From: an uncultured Collinsella sp.
GTDB taxonomy: Bacteria; Actinomycetota; Coriobacteriia; Coriobacteriales; Coriobacteriaceae
Direction: 5' to 3'
NCBI GenBank assembly: GCA_958372035.1
Contig: CATXML010000112.1
Location: 1 to 5,093, forward strand
Length of the DNA: 5,093 nucleotides
This document shows, in pieces, positions 1 to 5,093 of the stretch (position 1 is its first letter; each line of letters begins with the position of its first letter). Made by a program: the position numbers and the translations under genes. Under the pieces are notes generated by a model that was not told the origin of the DNA, did not search any database, and saw nothing but the letters and a program-made list of their open reading frames with translations.

Positions 1-110
1 GCAATAACGCCAAGGCAAAACGCCGCGACCAGGCGAGCGTCCACAGCAAGGCCCACGGCGGCCGCAATGCAGCACGCCAGCACGATCGATTTGTCGAAAA
101 GCCTGTTCAT
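1..110 (-). CDS. N-terminal fragment of an unidentified membrane protein (possibly a sensor kinase)
   Basis: The reverse strand reads an open frame from an ATG at 110-108 to the window edge, giving 36 complete codons that begin MNRLFDKSIVLACC. The peptide has a short charged start (R3, D6, K7), a hydrophobic stretch at about residues 8-23, a polar turn (D24, R26), and the start of a second hydrophobic stretch from about residue 27. This looks like the first two membrane helices of an integral membrane protein. The gene is divergent from an ABC exporter operon. In Gram-positive bacteria that position is often taken by a multi-membrane-span histidine kinase controlling the exporter, so a sensor kinase is a reasonable guess, but no kinase motif is visible here. 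No Shine-Dalgarno sequence precedes the ATG; the -10-like box just upstream suggests a leaderless message. The reading frame is fairly sure, the function is not. Confidence 0.6.
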   Translation of the reverse strand, partial: MNRLFDKSIVLACCIAAAVGLAVDARLVAAFCLGVI

Positions 111-122
111 ACGGGTATTGTA
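110..122 (-). promoter_or_regulatory. Candidate -10 box for a leaderless transcript of the minus-strand gene
   Basis: On the minus strand TACAAT (122 to 117) matches the TATAAT consensus at five of six bases. It is followed by six bases and then the ATG, so transcription would begin at or next to the A of the start codon. No ribosome binding site exists, which agrees with a leaderless message; such messages are common in Actinomycetota. There is no good -35 box at the usual distance, so an activator may be needed. Confidence 0.4.
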
Positions 123-158
123 CGCGAAGTCGCGTGTGGTGGAGGGGCCGCCCGCGCA

Positions 159-182
159 ACCGTGACATTCCTCCCGCACGGT
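159..182. promoter_or_regulatory. Inverted repeat ACCGTG-N12-CACGGT, candidate operator
   Basis: ACCGTG at 159-164 and CACGGT at 177-182 are exact inverted copies separated by 12 bases, so the arm centres lie 18 bp apart. The site lies in the gap between the two divergent genes. Relative to the possible leaderless start at 110 it covers about -49 to -72, where an activator of the minus-strand gene could bind. A response regulator or similar dimeric protein is possible. A 6-bp repeat can arise by chance in GC-rich DNA, so this is only a candidate. Confidence 0.3.
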
Positions 183-224
183 AAATTGGGAGCGCCGGCG
201 GGCCACGCGGCCAAGCCCCGCATT

Positions 225-240
225 CGTGACAAAGCTCACT
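225..240. promoter_or_regulatory. Candidate Crp/Fnr-family binding site upstream of the exporter operon
   Basis: CGTGACAAAGCTCACT contains GTGA at 226-229 and TCAC at 236-239 separated by six bases, the core of the TGTGA-N6-TCACA consensus known for Crp and for the actinobacterial homologue GlxR. Only the outermost bases differ. Its centre (232.5) lies about 42 bases before the transcription start predicted from the GATGAT box at 263-268, the spacing of class II Crp activation. No Crp-like gene is seen in the window, so which protein would bind is unknown. Confidence 0.35.
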
Positions 241-262
241 GGCGCGCGCCGGCGGCTCCTGC

Positions 263-268
263 GATGAT
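263..268 (+). promoter_or_regulatory. Weak -10 box for the three-gene ABC-2 operon
   Basis: GATGAT matches TATAAT at four of six positions and would place the transcript start near 275, with a leader of about 33 bases before the ATG at 308. No TTGACA-like -35 element is present at 17 bp; the Crp-like palindrome occupies that place. The call depends on this joint spacing and is tentative. Confidence 0.25.
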
Positions 269-293
269 GCAATCGTACCGGGCCGCAATCAAC

Positions 294-300
294 GGAAGGG
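294..300 (+). promoter_or_regulatory. Ribosome binding site GGAAGGG for the first ABC ATPase
   Basis: A purine-rich GGAAGGG sits seven bases before the ATG at 308, supporting that start for the ATPase. Confidence 0.7.
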
Positions 301-307
301 CCGACTC

Positions 308-1246
308 ATGACAGACATCGTCCACGTCGAAAACCTCGTCAAGCGCTACGACGATCTTATCGCGCTCGACCACTTTAACCTGAGCATCGCCCCCGGCGAG
401 ATCTTTGGCCTGCTGGGCCCCAACGGCTCGGGCAAGACCACATCCATCAACTGCATTCTGCAGCTGCTCGCCTACGACAAAGGTACCATCGAGCTGTTCG
501 GCGAGCCCATGACGCCCGCCCGCTATGACCTCAAGCGCCGCATCGGCGTGGTGCCACAGCAGGTGGCGGTGTTCGACGAGCTCACCGTGCGTGAGAACAT
601 CGACTATTTCTGCAGCCTCTACGTCAACGACCGCAAGCGCCGCCGCGCGCTGGTGGACGAGGCGATCGACTTTGTCGGGCTGGGCGACTTTACCAAGTTC
701 CGCCCCGGCAAGCTCTCGGGCGGCCTGGCGCGCCGCCTTAACATCGCCTGCGGTATCGCGCACAAGCCCGAGCTCATCTTTTTTGACGAGCCCACGGTGG
801 CGGTCGACCCGCAGAGCCGCAACGCCATCCTGGAGGGCATCTGCCGCCTGCGCGACGAGGGCGCCACGGTGGTGTATACCAGCCATTACATGGAGGAAGT
901 CGAGCAGATTTGCAGCCGCATCATGATCATGGACGGCGGCCGCGTACTGGCGCAGGGCACCAACGACGAGCTCAAGCGCATGATTCAGATGGGCGAGCGC
1001 GTGACGGTCGAGGTCGGCGCCGTCGAGACTGCCACGGTTGAGCGCCTGCGCGCCCTCGAGCACGTGCTCAGCGTCGAACTGTCCGGCGGCGAGCTCGTCT
1101 GCACTTGCGAGGCGAGTCCGCACAACCTGGTCGACATCCTCGACACGCTGCGCGCCGCCGACGTGGCACTCGGCCGCGTGTGGAGCGAGCCGCCGACCCT
1201 CAACGACGTGTTCCTCGAGATCACCGGCCGCGAGCTGCGCGACTAG
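308..1246 (+). CDS. ABC exporter ATP-binding protein, DrrA/COG1131 (LnrL-like) type
   Basis: This 312-residue cytoplasmic subunit hydrolyses ATP to drive the two membrane subunits encoded next to it. All nucleotide-binding motifs are visible: A-loop Tyr14 (KRYDD), Walker A GPNGSGKT at 37-44, Q-loop Gln84 (VVPQQ), signature LSGGL at 136-140, Walker B LIFFDEP at 156-162 with catalytic Glu161, D-loop AVDP at 165-168, and switch His193 (TSHYMEE). After about residue 225 comes a C-terminal accessory region ending PTLNDVFLEITGRELRD, the tail typical of drug-exporter ATPases of the DrrA/CcmA group. The length is normal for that group. Two motif details depart from consensus: Leu instead of Gln at signature position 140, and Val instead of Leu in the D-loop. 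The start is backed by GGAAGGG seven bases upstream. The permease gene follows after nine bases, so the genes are cotranscribed. Family assignment is firm; the substrate is unknown. Confidence 0.95.
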   Translation: MTDIVHVENLVKRYDDLIALDHFNLSIAPGEIFGLLGPNGSGKTTSINCILQLLAYDKGTIELFGEPMTPARYDLKRRIGVVPQQVAVFDELTVRENIDYFCSLYVNDRKRRRALVDEAIDFVGLGDFTKFRPGKLSGGLARRLNIACGIAHKPELIFFDEPTVAVDPQSRNAILEGICRLRDEGATVVYTSHYMEEVEQICSRIMIMDGGRVLAQGTNDELKRMIQMGERVTVEVGAVETATVERLRALEHVLSVELSGGELVCTCEASPHNLVDILDTLRAADVALGRVWSEPPTLNDVFLEITGRELRD

Positions 1247-1250
1247 GGGG
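1245..1250 (+). promoter_or_regulatory. Ribosome binding site AGGGGG for the first permease
   Basis: AGGGGG overlaps the TAG stop of the ATPase and lies five bases before the ATG at 1256. Termination on the ATPase would occur on top of the next initiation signal, favouring coupled translation. Confidence 0.65.
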
Positions 1251-1255
1251 CAGCT

Positions 1256-2443
1256 ATGTTCAACACCATCATCACCACGCTCAAGACGCTACTGCGTCGA
1301 CCGAGTACATGGGTCTGGGGCGCGATCTTTCCCATTGCGCTTTCAACGATGTTCATGTTTATGTTTGCGAACCTCAGCTCCGACGGCACGGTCGATCCGG
1401 TGCCGGTTGCCATCGTGGCGGACGAGGCCTGGGACGCCTCGACCTTTAAGAACGTGGCGGCTTCGCTTGCCAAGGAAGGCGACGACCAACTGCTCGAGAT
1501 CCACGAGTGCGACGACGCAGCCGACGCGAGCCGTGCGCTTAAGGCCGGCGAGGTCGCGGGCATCTATACGGTCGACGACGCGGGCACGCCCAAACTCACG
1601 CTGCTATCGAGTTATGACGGCTCGCGTGCGTCGTCGGTGCTCACCGATCGCAGCATCCTGGAGACGGTGGCAAGCTCGTATACACAAAATGCCGAGCTCA
1701 TGTCCCAAATTGCCCAGGACAACCCAGCGGCGCTCGCCGACCCGGAGGCGGTTGCGCGCGCCCTGTCGCTCGAGGGCGGCACCCGTCGCGTGAGCCTGAC
1801 GCGTACCACGCCCGATGGCACGGTCATCTACTACTATGCGCTCTTTGGCCTGGTCGCGATGATGTCTGCCGAGTTTGCCGCCTTGAGCGTCGTCGACCTG
1901 CAGCCCAATCTGTCGGGCCTTGGTGCGCGTCGCTGCGTGGGCGGCCTTTCCAAGACGGCGTCGCTGGCCGGTATCTTTGTGGGCTCGTGGCTGGTTTCCT
2001 TTGCCTCGATGACGATCGCGATCGGCTATGTGCGCCTGGTCGTGGGCGTCGACTTTGGCGGGCGTGAGGGGCTGTGTCTGGTGGGCGGTGCCGCTTCCGC
2101 GCTTGCCGCCACGGGCCTGGGGCTCTTTGTGGGCACGCTTCCCGTTAAGGGCGGCAAGGCGTCCAAGTCCGGCATCCTTACGGGCTTTGCTACCACGTGC
2201 GCCCTGTTCGCCGGGCTCTACGGCGAGCCGGCGATGGCGCTTGCCGACGACGTCGCCCGCGCCTGCCCGGCCGAGTGCTGGCTCAACCCCGTCAAGCTTA
2301 TCTGCGACATGTTCAACCGCCTGTATTTCTTTGAGGACCTGGGCCCCTTTGCCGTTCGCGCCGGCGCACTGGTCCTTATGGCGCTGCTGTTCGTTGCCGC
2401 CGCCACGCTGATCTTTGGAAGGAGCCGCTATGAGCACCTTTAA
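1256..2443 (+). CDS. ABC-2-type transporter permease, first subunit
   Basis: This 395-residue integral membrane protein is one of two pore-forming subunits of the exporter powered by the ATPase just upstream. By eye it has the ABC-2 (PF12698-like) plan: a basic amphipathic N-terminus (K10, R14, R15), a first membrane helix at about 17-38, a large outside domain of about 150 residues (39-188), and then five more hydrophobic segments near 189-211, 235-262, 272-294, 305-323 and 366-387. The basic stretch at about 224-233 (ARRCVGGLSK) sits between helices 2 and 3 on the presumed cytoplasmic side, where these proteins contact the ATPase. A hydrophobic or amphipathic compound (antibiotic, lipid, bacteriocin) is the usual cargo of such systems, but the sequence does not say which. 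The last 14 bases overlap the next gene. The family is well supported by context and topology; the cargo is unknown. Confidence 0.9.
   Translation: MFNTIITTLKTLLRRPSTWVWGAIFPIALSTMFMFMFANLSSDGTVDPVPVAIVADEAWDASTFKNVAASLAKEGDDQLLEIHECDDAADASRALKAGEVAGIYTVDDAGTPKLTLLSSYDGSRASSVLTDRSILETVASSYTQNAELMSQIAQDNPAALADPEAVARALSLEGGTRRVSLTRTTPDGTVIYYYALFGLVAMMSAEFAALSVVDLQPNLSGLGARRCVGGLSKTASLAGIFVGSWLVSFASMTIAIGYVRLVVGVDFGGREGLCLVGGAASALAATGLGLFVGTLPVKGGKASKSGILTGFATTCALFAGLYGEPAMALADDVARACPAECWLNPVKLICDMFNRLYFFEDLGPFAVRAGALVLMALLFVAAATLIFGRSRYEHL
2417..2424 (+). promoter_or_regulatory. Ribosome binding site GGAAGGAG that fixes the start of the second permease
   Basis: GGAAGGAG ends five bases before the ATG at 2430. 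It lies inside the last codons of the first permease. Because it is the only good Shine-Dalgarno site here, it favours 2430 over an in-frame TTG at 2415, which would fall upstream of the site. Confidence 0.8.
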
Positions 2444-3635
2444 GACCGCGCTTCGCATGGCGCTCGCGCACCCGCTCTATCTGCTCATCTACACGGTGTT
2501 CATTTCGCTCATGGGCGTATTCATTGCGGCCTCGGTGAGCTGGAACTCGTCGCAGCTCACCGAGTACAAGCCCTACGATGCCAACGTGATCGTGGTCGAC
2601 CGCGACGACAGCGACCTTTCGCGTGCGCTTACCAAGCATCTGGGTTCGCGCTTTGAGCTGGTCACGGGCATCGGCGACGACACCTACGACCTCGCGGGTG
2701 CGCTCTCCAAGAGCAACAGCGCCAAGGGCAGCGCCGATTGCGTGTTCTTTATCCCGGAGGGGTTTGAGAGCGACCTCGTTGCAGCCGCCCGCGCGGGGGA
2801 GTCCCTGCCCAAGCTCGATGTGACCTACGGTGCCGGCACCATGGCGGCGGCGCTTTCGTCTGCCGAGGCCTCGCGCTGGATCTCGCTCGCGGGCGCTGCG
2901 GCGGCGCTTGAGCCCGCCGCCTCCAACGGCGACGTTGCCAAGGCCGCCGAGCATGCGGCCACCGAGCGTGCCGAGGTCGAGATCGAGCAGATCAAGGTCG
3001 ACTCGACTGCCGCCGCCACGCTCGAGTCGTACTTCAACTTTGGTGCGTACGCGATTATCTCGTCGGTCATCGTGTCGGTGGGGCTGGTATTCTCGGGCAT
3101 GAACGAGCCCGAGCGTGTGCGTCGTATGGATGCCGGTCCAATCTCCGAGCGCCGGCGCTCGCTTGCCGTGTTTGCGGCGGCCGCCGTGCTCACCGTCTGT
3201 ATCTGGTTTGTGTCGAGCATGATGGGTGTCGTGGGCTTTGCCGGCGCGGTCGCCGAGGTCGGCGTGGGCCGTGTGTGCCTGGCGCTGGCAGCGACGTTTG
3301 CCCTGGCGTGCACGCCGCTGGCCGTTGGCTTTGCGCTGTCGAGCCTGGGTGCGCGCGAGGAGCTGCTCAACGGCGTGGGCAACTTACTCGGCATGCTCAT
3401 GACGTTTTTGGGCGGCGCCTGGATGCCGCTGTCGCTCATGGGATCGGCCGTGCAGACGGTGGCGCACTTTGTGCCGACGTTTTGGGTGAACGACGCGATC
3501 GGCAAGGCGCTTGCCTCGGACCTGACGTCTGCCGTGCTGGGGGACATCGCCTGCGACCTAGGCGTCACGGTGCTCTTTGCCGTGGCCATCGCCGCCGCAG
3601 GCTTCGCCCTCGCACGCGCCAAATCCCGCGCCTAG
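2430..3635 (+). CDS. ABC-2-type transporter permease, second subunit
   Basis: This 401-residue membrane protein is the probable partner of the preceding permease in a heterodimeric exporter. It starts MSTFKTALRM. A first hydrophobic segment spans about 15-36, followed by an outside domain of about 165 residues, then segments near 202-224, 246-270, 279-304, 313-336 and 376-394. The cytoplasmic loop after helix 2 is strongly charged (MNEPERVRRMDAGPISERRR, about 224-243) and is the likely ATPase contact. The FLGGAWMPLSLM stretch (327-338) followed by HFVPTFWVNDAI resembles the conserved C-terminal part of ABC-2 permeases. Within the outside domain, residues about 136-186 are rich in Ala and Glu and probably form long helices. 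The gene overlaps its predecessor by 14 bases, so translation is likely coupled. An in-frame TTG at 2415 would add five residues but lacks a ribosome site. It resembles the first permease in plan but not closely in sequence. Confidence 0.9.
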   Translation: MSTFKTALRMALAHPLYLLIYTVFISLMGVFIAASVSWNSSQLTEYKPYDANVIVVDRDDSDLSRALTKHLGSRFELVTGIGDDTYDLAGALSKSNSAKGSADCVFFIPEGFESDLVAAARAGESLPKLDVTYGAGTMAAALSSAEASRWISLAGAAAALEPAASNGDVAKAAEHAATERAEVEIEQIKVDSTAAATLESYFNFGAYAIISSVIVSVGLVFSGMNEPERVRRMDAGPISERRRSLAVFAAAAVLTVCIWFVSSMMGVVGFAGAVAEVGVGRVCLALAATFALACTPLAVGFALSSLGAREELLNGVGNLLGMLMTFLGGAWMPLSLMGSAVQTVAHFVPTFWVNDAIGKALASDLTSAVLGDIACDLGVTVLFAVAIAAAGFALARAKSRA

Positions 3636-3639
3636 CCAC

Positions 3640-3670
3640 CTAGTCATTTAAGAGCGTCCCCAACGACTAG
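3640..3670. repeat. Imperfect inverted repeat after the first operon
   Basis: CTAGTCATT at 3640-3648 pairs with AACGACTAG at 3662-3670: six matched pairs, one mismatch, then two more, around a 13-base loop. It begins five bases after the stop codon of the second permease. It could help end or stabilise the operon transcript, but there is no T-run behind it, so it is not a classical Rho-independent terminator. It might also be one copy of a short dispersed repeat; only one copy is in this window. Confidence 0.4.
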
Positions 3671-3705
3671 TCTTGAAACAAATCCCCGCTCTCGCCCAAA
3701 AATAG

Positions 3706-3742
3706 TTCGCCAAGGTTTACTATTACGCTTATAAAGTAGTAC
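3706..3742 (+). promoter_or_regulatory. Candidate promoter with dyad for the second ABC system
   Basis: The gap turns AT-rich here. TATAAA at 3730-3735 is a good -10 box (five of six to TATAAT); a poor -35 (TTCGCC, 3706-3711) lies 18 bases upstream. The -10 is enclosed by the inverted repeat TACTA (3718-3722) and TAGTA (3737-3741), 14 bases apart, so a repressor bound there would cover the promoter. The predicted transcript start is near 3742. The promoter itself is likely because a new operon starts here; the operator is a guess. Confidence 0.45.
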
Positions 3743-3754
3743 GAGGCTAACAAT

Positions 3755-3761
3755 GGGGGGG
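3755..3761 (+). promoter_or_regulatory. Run of seven G acting as ribosome binding site for the second ATPase
   Basis: Seven consecutive G end five bases before the ATG at 3767. They are the only purine-rich sequence at proper spacing and can pair with the CCUCC of 16S rRNA using one G-U pair. A better-looking GAGG (3743-3746) lies 20 bases before this ATG, too far to serve it well. A G-run is an unusual ribosome site and could change length by slippage. Confidence 0.45.
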
Positions 3762-3766
3762 ATACC

Positions 3767-4480
3767 ATGGCAACGCAGGAAGCCTACGTCCAGGTTAAGA
3801 ATCTCAAAAAGCACTACGGCGATGGGGATGCACGCCTGACGGTGCTCGACGGCATCGACACGTCCATCAACCGCGGAGAGATCTGCGTCATGCTGGGACC
3901 TTCGGGTTCGGGCAAGTCGACGTTTCTTAACCTGATCGGCGGCCTGGAGGATGCCGACGCCGGCTCTATTCTGGTGGACGGCTGCGACCTCACCACGCTC
4001 AACGCCGGCGACCTGGGCGAGTATCGCCGCCGTGAGCTGGGCTTTGTCTTTCAGTTCTACAACCTGGTGCCCGACCTTACCATCAAGGAAAACATCGAGG
4101 TCACGGCGCACCTGTCCAAAAACCCGCTCAACATTGATGACCTGCTACGCTCGCTGGGCCTCTACGAGCACCGCAACAAGTTCCCGCGCCAGGTCTCGGG
4201 CGGCCAACAGCAGCGTTGCGCCATCGGCCGCGCACTCGTCAAAAACCCGGGTCTGCTGCTGTGCGACGAGCCCACAGGCGCGCTCGACTATAAGACGTCC
4301 AAGGAAATCCTGCAGCTCATGGAGGATGTAAACCGCACCTACGGCTGCACCATCATCATTGTCACCCACAATGCCGCCATCGCGCGCATGGCCAATCGCG
4401 TGCTGCGCCTGCGCGACGGGCGCATCGTCGAGGATGAGCTCAACGAGTCGCCCGTCGCGGCCGCCGAACTCGATTGGTAG
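3767..4480 (+). CDS. ABC transporter ATP-binding protein, LolD/MacB type
   Basis: This 237-residue cytoplasmic ATPase powers the FtsX-like permease that follows. Motifs in order: A-loop Tyr17 (KHYGD), Walker A GPSGSGKS at 44-51, Q-loop Gln96 ([11 protein letters not shown]), signature VSGGQQQR at 143-150, Walker B LLLCDEP at 163-169 with catalytic Glu168, D-loop GALD at 171-174, and switch His201 (IIIVTHN). The [14 protein letters not shown] and [14 protein letters not shown] stretches and the DEPTGALD motif are hallmarks of the LolD/MacB/FtsE/BceA group, and the length fits. Known members drive lipoprotein release, macrolide or peptide export and resistance, or act as mechanotransmitters without true transport. 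All catalytic residues are intact. An in-frame TAG at 3737-3739 bounds any upstream extension, and no in-frame ATG lies between it and 3767. The next gene starts eight bases after the stop. Class assignment is firm; the substrate is unknown. Confidence 0.95.
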   Translation: MATQEAYVQVKNLKKHYGDGDARLTVLDGIDTSINRGEICVMLGPSGSGKSTFLNLIGGLEDADAGSILVDGCDLTTLNAGDLGEYRRRELGFVFQFYNLVPDLTIKENIEVTAHLSKNPLNIDDLLRSLGLYEHRNKFPRQVSGGQQQRCAIGRALVKNPGLLLCDEPTGALDYKTSKEILQLMEDVNRTYGCTIIIVTHNAAIARMANRVLRLRDGRIVEDELNESPVAAAELDW

Positions 4481-4488
4481 GCGGCGCC

Positions 4489-5093
4489 ATGACACCTCTC
4501 GCAAAACGTCTCCCGCGCGAGCTGCGCCGCAATATCGGCAAGTACCTGGGCATCTTTTTGCTTATGTGCGGGAGCATCGCTCTCACCTCGGGCTTTTTGC
4601 TCGCGGCGCATTCCATCGGTTGCCTCATTGACGACATGCGCGATGCATACACGATCGAGGACGGCCGCGTGACCACCTCCTTCGAGGCTACCGACGACCA
4701 GCTCAAGGCAGCCGAGGATGCAGCCGACGACGTCGGCGGCGTCACGCTCTACAAGAATTTCTCCATCGACGCCATCATCAAAAAGACCGCCGGTGACGAC
4801 GGCACCAAGCGCACCCTGCGCACCTACGCGCATCGCACCAAGGTTGACATTGCGTCCTACTGTGAGGGCAAGGAACCCAAGGCAGAAGACGAGGTTGCCA
4901 TCGACCGCGTTTTTGCCACCAACAACGACCTCGCCGTGGGCGATAAGGTCGAGCTCGAGGGTCGCACCTACACCATCTGCGGCATCATGACCCAGCCCGA
5001 TAGCCAGGCGCTGTTCCTCAACAATTCGGACTTTACGGTGAACACCATCACGTACGGCGTGGCCGAGGTCACCGACGCCGGCTTTGCCGCGCT
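4489..5093 (+). CDS. FtsX/MacB-type ABC transporter permease, N-terminal part (cut by the window end)
   Basis: The reading frame from ATG 4489 stays open to the window end, giving 201 complete codons. It begins MTPLAKRLPRELRRNIGKYL, a basic cytoplasmic N-terminus, followed by one membrane helix at about 19-41. The rest is a soluble, presumably extracellular, domain. Within it, EDEVAIDRVFATNNDLAVGD (about 133-152) and the following VELEGRTYTICGIM match the pattern of the MacB-like core domain (new state, acidic-hydrophobic start, GD turn, strand, VxGI). The remaining FtsX-type membrane helices must lie beyond the window. Members of this type in Firmicutes and Actinomycetota range widely in length, so final size cannot be judged. 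The start has only a weak AGGCGG (4479-4484) four bases upstream; with just eight bases after the ATPase stop, translational coupling is probable. The two genes should form one transporter. Confidence 0.85.
   Translation, partial: MTPLAKRLPRELRRNIGKYLGIFLLMCGSIALTSGFLLAAHSIGCLIDDMRDAYTIEDGRVTTSFEATDDQLKAAEDAADDVGGVTLYKNFSIDAIIKKTAGDDGTKRTLRTYAHRTKVDIASYCEGKEPKAEDEVAIDRVFATNNDLAVGDKVELEGRTYTICGIMTQPDSQALFLNNSDFTVNTITYGVAEVTDAGFAA

Noticed and set aside
161..231. Two copies of CGTGACA (161-167 and 225-231)
   Set aside because: Only the second has the inverted half-site needed for a Crp-like palindrome; the first overlaps a different inverted repeat, so I do not treat them as paired sites.
192..255. 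Direct repeat GCGCCGGCGG (192-201 and 246-255) and the palindrome GGCGCGCGCC (241-250)
   Set aside because: Such strings are low in complexity and common in DNA of this composition; no spacing rule ties them to a promoter.
236..1123. Long minus-strand open frame of 295 codons opposite the first ATPase
   Set aside because: It is fully antisense to a gene with complete ABC motifs, its translation is low in complexity (rich in A, V, D, H) without a recognisable domain, and such frames are expected opposite GC-rich genes.
2415..2429. TTG start that would lengthen the second permease by five residues
   Set aside because: The strong GGAAGGAG lies between this TTG and the ATG at 2430 and so serves the ATG.
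1604..2458. Minus-strand open frame of 284 codons opposite the first permease
   Set aside because: It mirrors the codon bias of the permease, is rich in R, G, H and Q, and shows no domain or ribosome site.
2825..3622. Minus-strand open frame of 265 codons opposite the second permease
   Set aside because: It is rich in S, T, A and P, as expected for antisense of a hydrophobic protein, and has no motif.
3644..4111. Minus-strand open frame reaching across the intergenic gap into the second ATPase
   Set aside because: Most of it is antisense to the Walker A half of the ATPase; the part in the gap has no start signal or recognisable product.
1..5093. Wholly new biological system, mobile element, CRISPR array or RNA gene
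   Set aside because: The coding space is filled by two ABC transporters of known classes plus a gene fragment. No transposase, integrase, spaced direct repeats, tRNA-like fold or rRNA sequence was seen.

Overview
The window is GC-rich, has densely packed genes and short gaps, and uses codons in a mixed way (many TTT/CTT codons inside an otherwise GC-rich reading frame). This fits a high-GC gut Actinomycetota such as Collinsella or another member of Coriobacteriia. That assignment is inferred from composition and protein style, because no marker gene is present.

Layout. (1) Bases 1-110 hold the 5' end of a minus-strand gene, a membrane-type N-terminus cut by the window edge. (2) Bases 111-307 are a divergent regulatory gap. 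It holds a possible leaderless promoter for the minus-strand gene, a 6-bp perfect inverted repeat, and a GTGA-N6-TCAC (Crp/Fnr-type) palindrome at the right distance from a plausible -10 box. (3) Bases 308-3635 form a tight three-gene operon: an ABC ATPase of the DrrA/COG1131 type followed by two different ABC-2-type permeases, with one 9-nt gap and one 14-nt overlap. (4) Bases 3636-3766 are an AT-richer gap with a hairpin-forming repeat, a promoter-like region with a dyad, and a run of seven G just before the next start. (5) Bases 3767-5093 begin a second ABC system of another class: a LolD/MacB-type ATPase and the N-terminal third or less of an FtsX/MacB-type permease that runs off the window.

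How they work together. The first operon should make one exporter: an ATPase dimer driving a heterodimer of the two permeases. One ATPase plus two ABC-2 permeases, divergent from a membrane-type gene, resembles the drug and antibiotic exporters controlled by a neighbouring two-component system (for example the LnrLMN/LnrJK arrangement in Bacillus). The substrate cannot be read from the sequence. The second system is probably a MacB-like or lipoprotein/peptide-handling transporter with its own promoter.

I see no RNA gene, CRISPR array, transposase or phage gene. The coding content is ordinary; the points worth checking lie mainly in the two intergenic regions.
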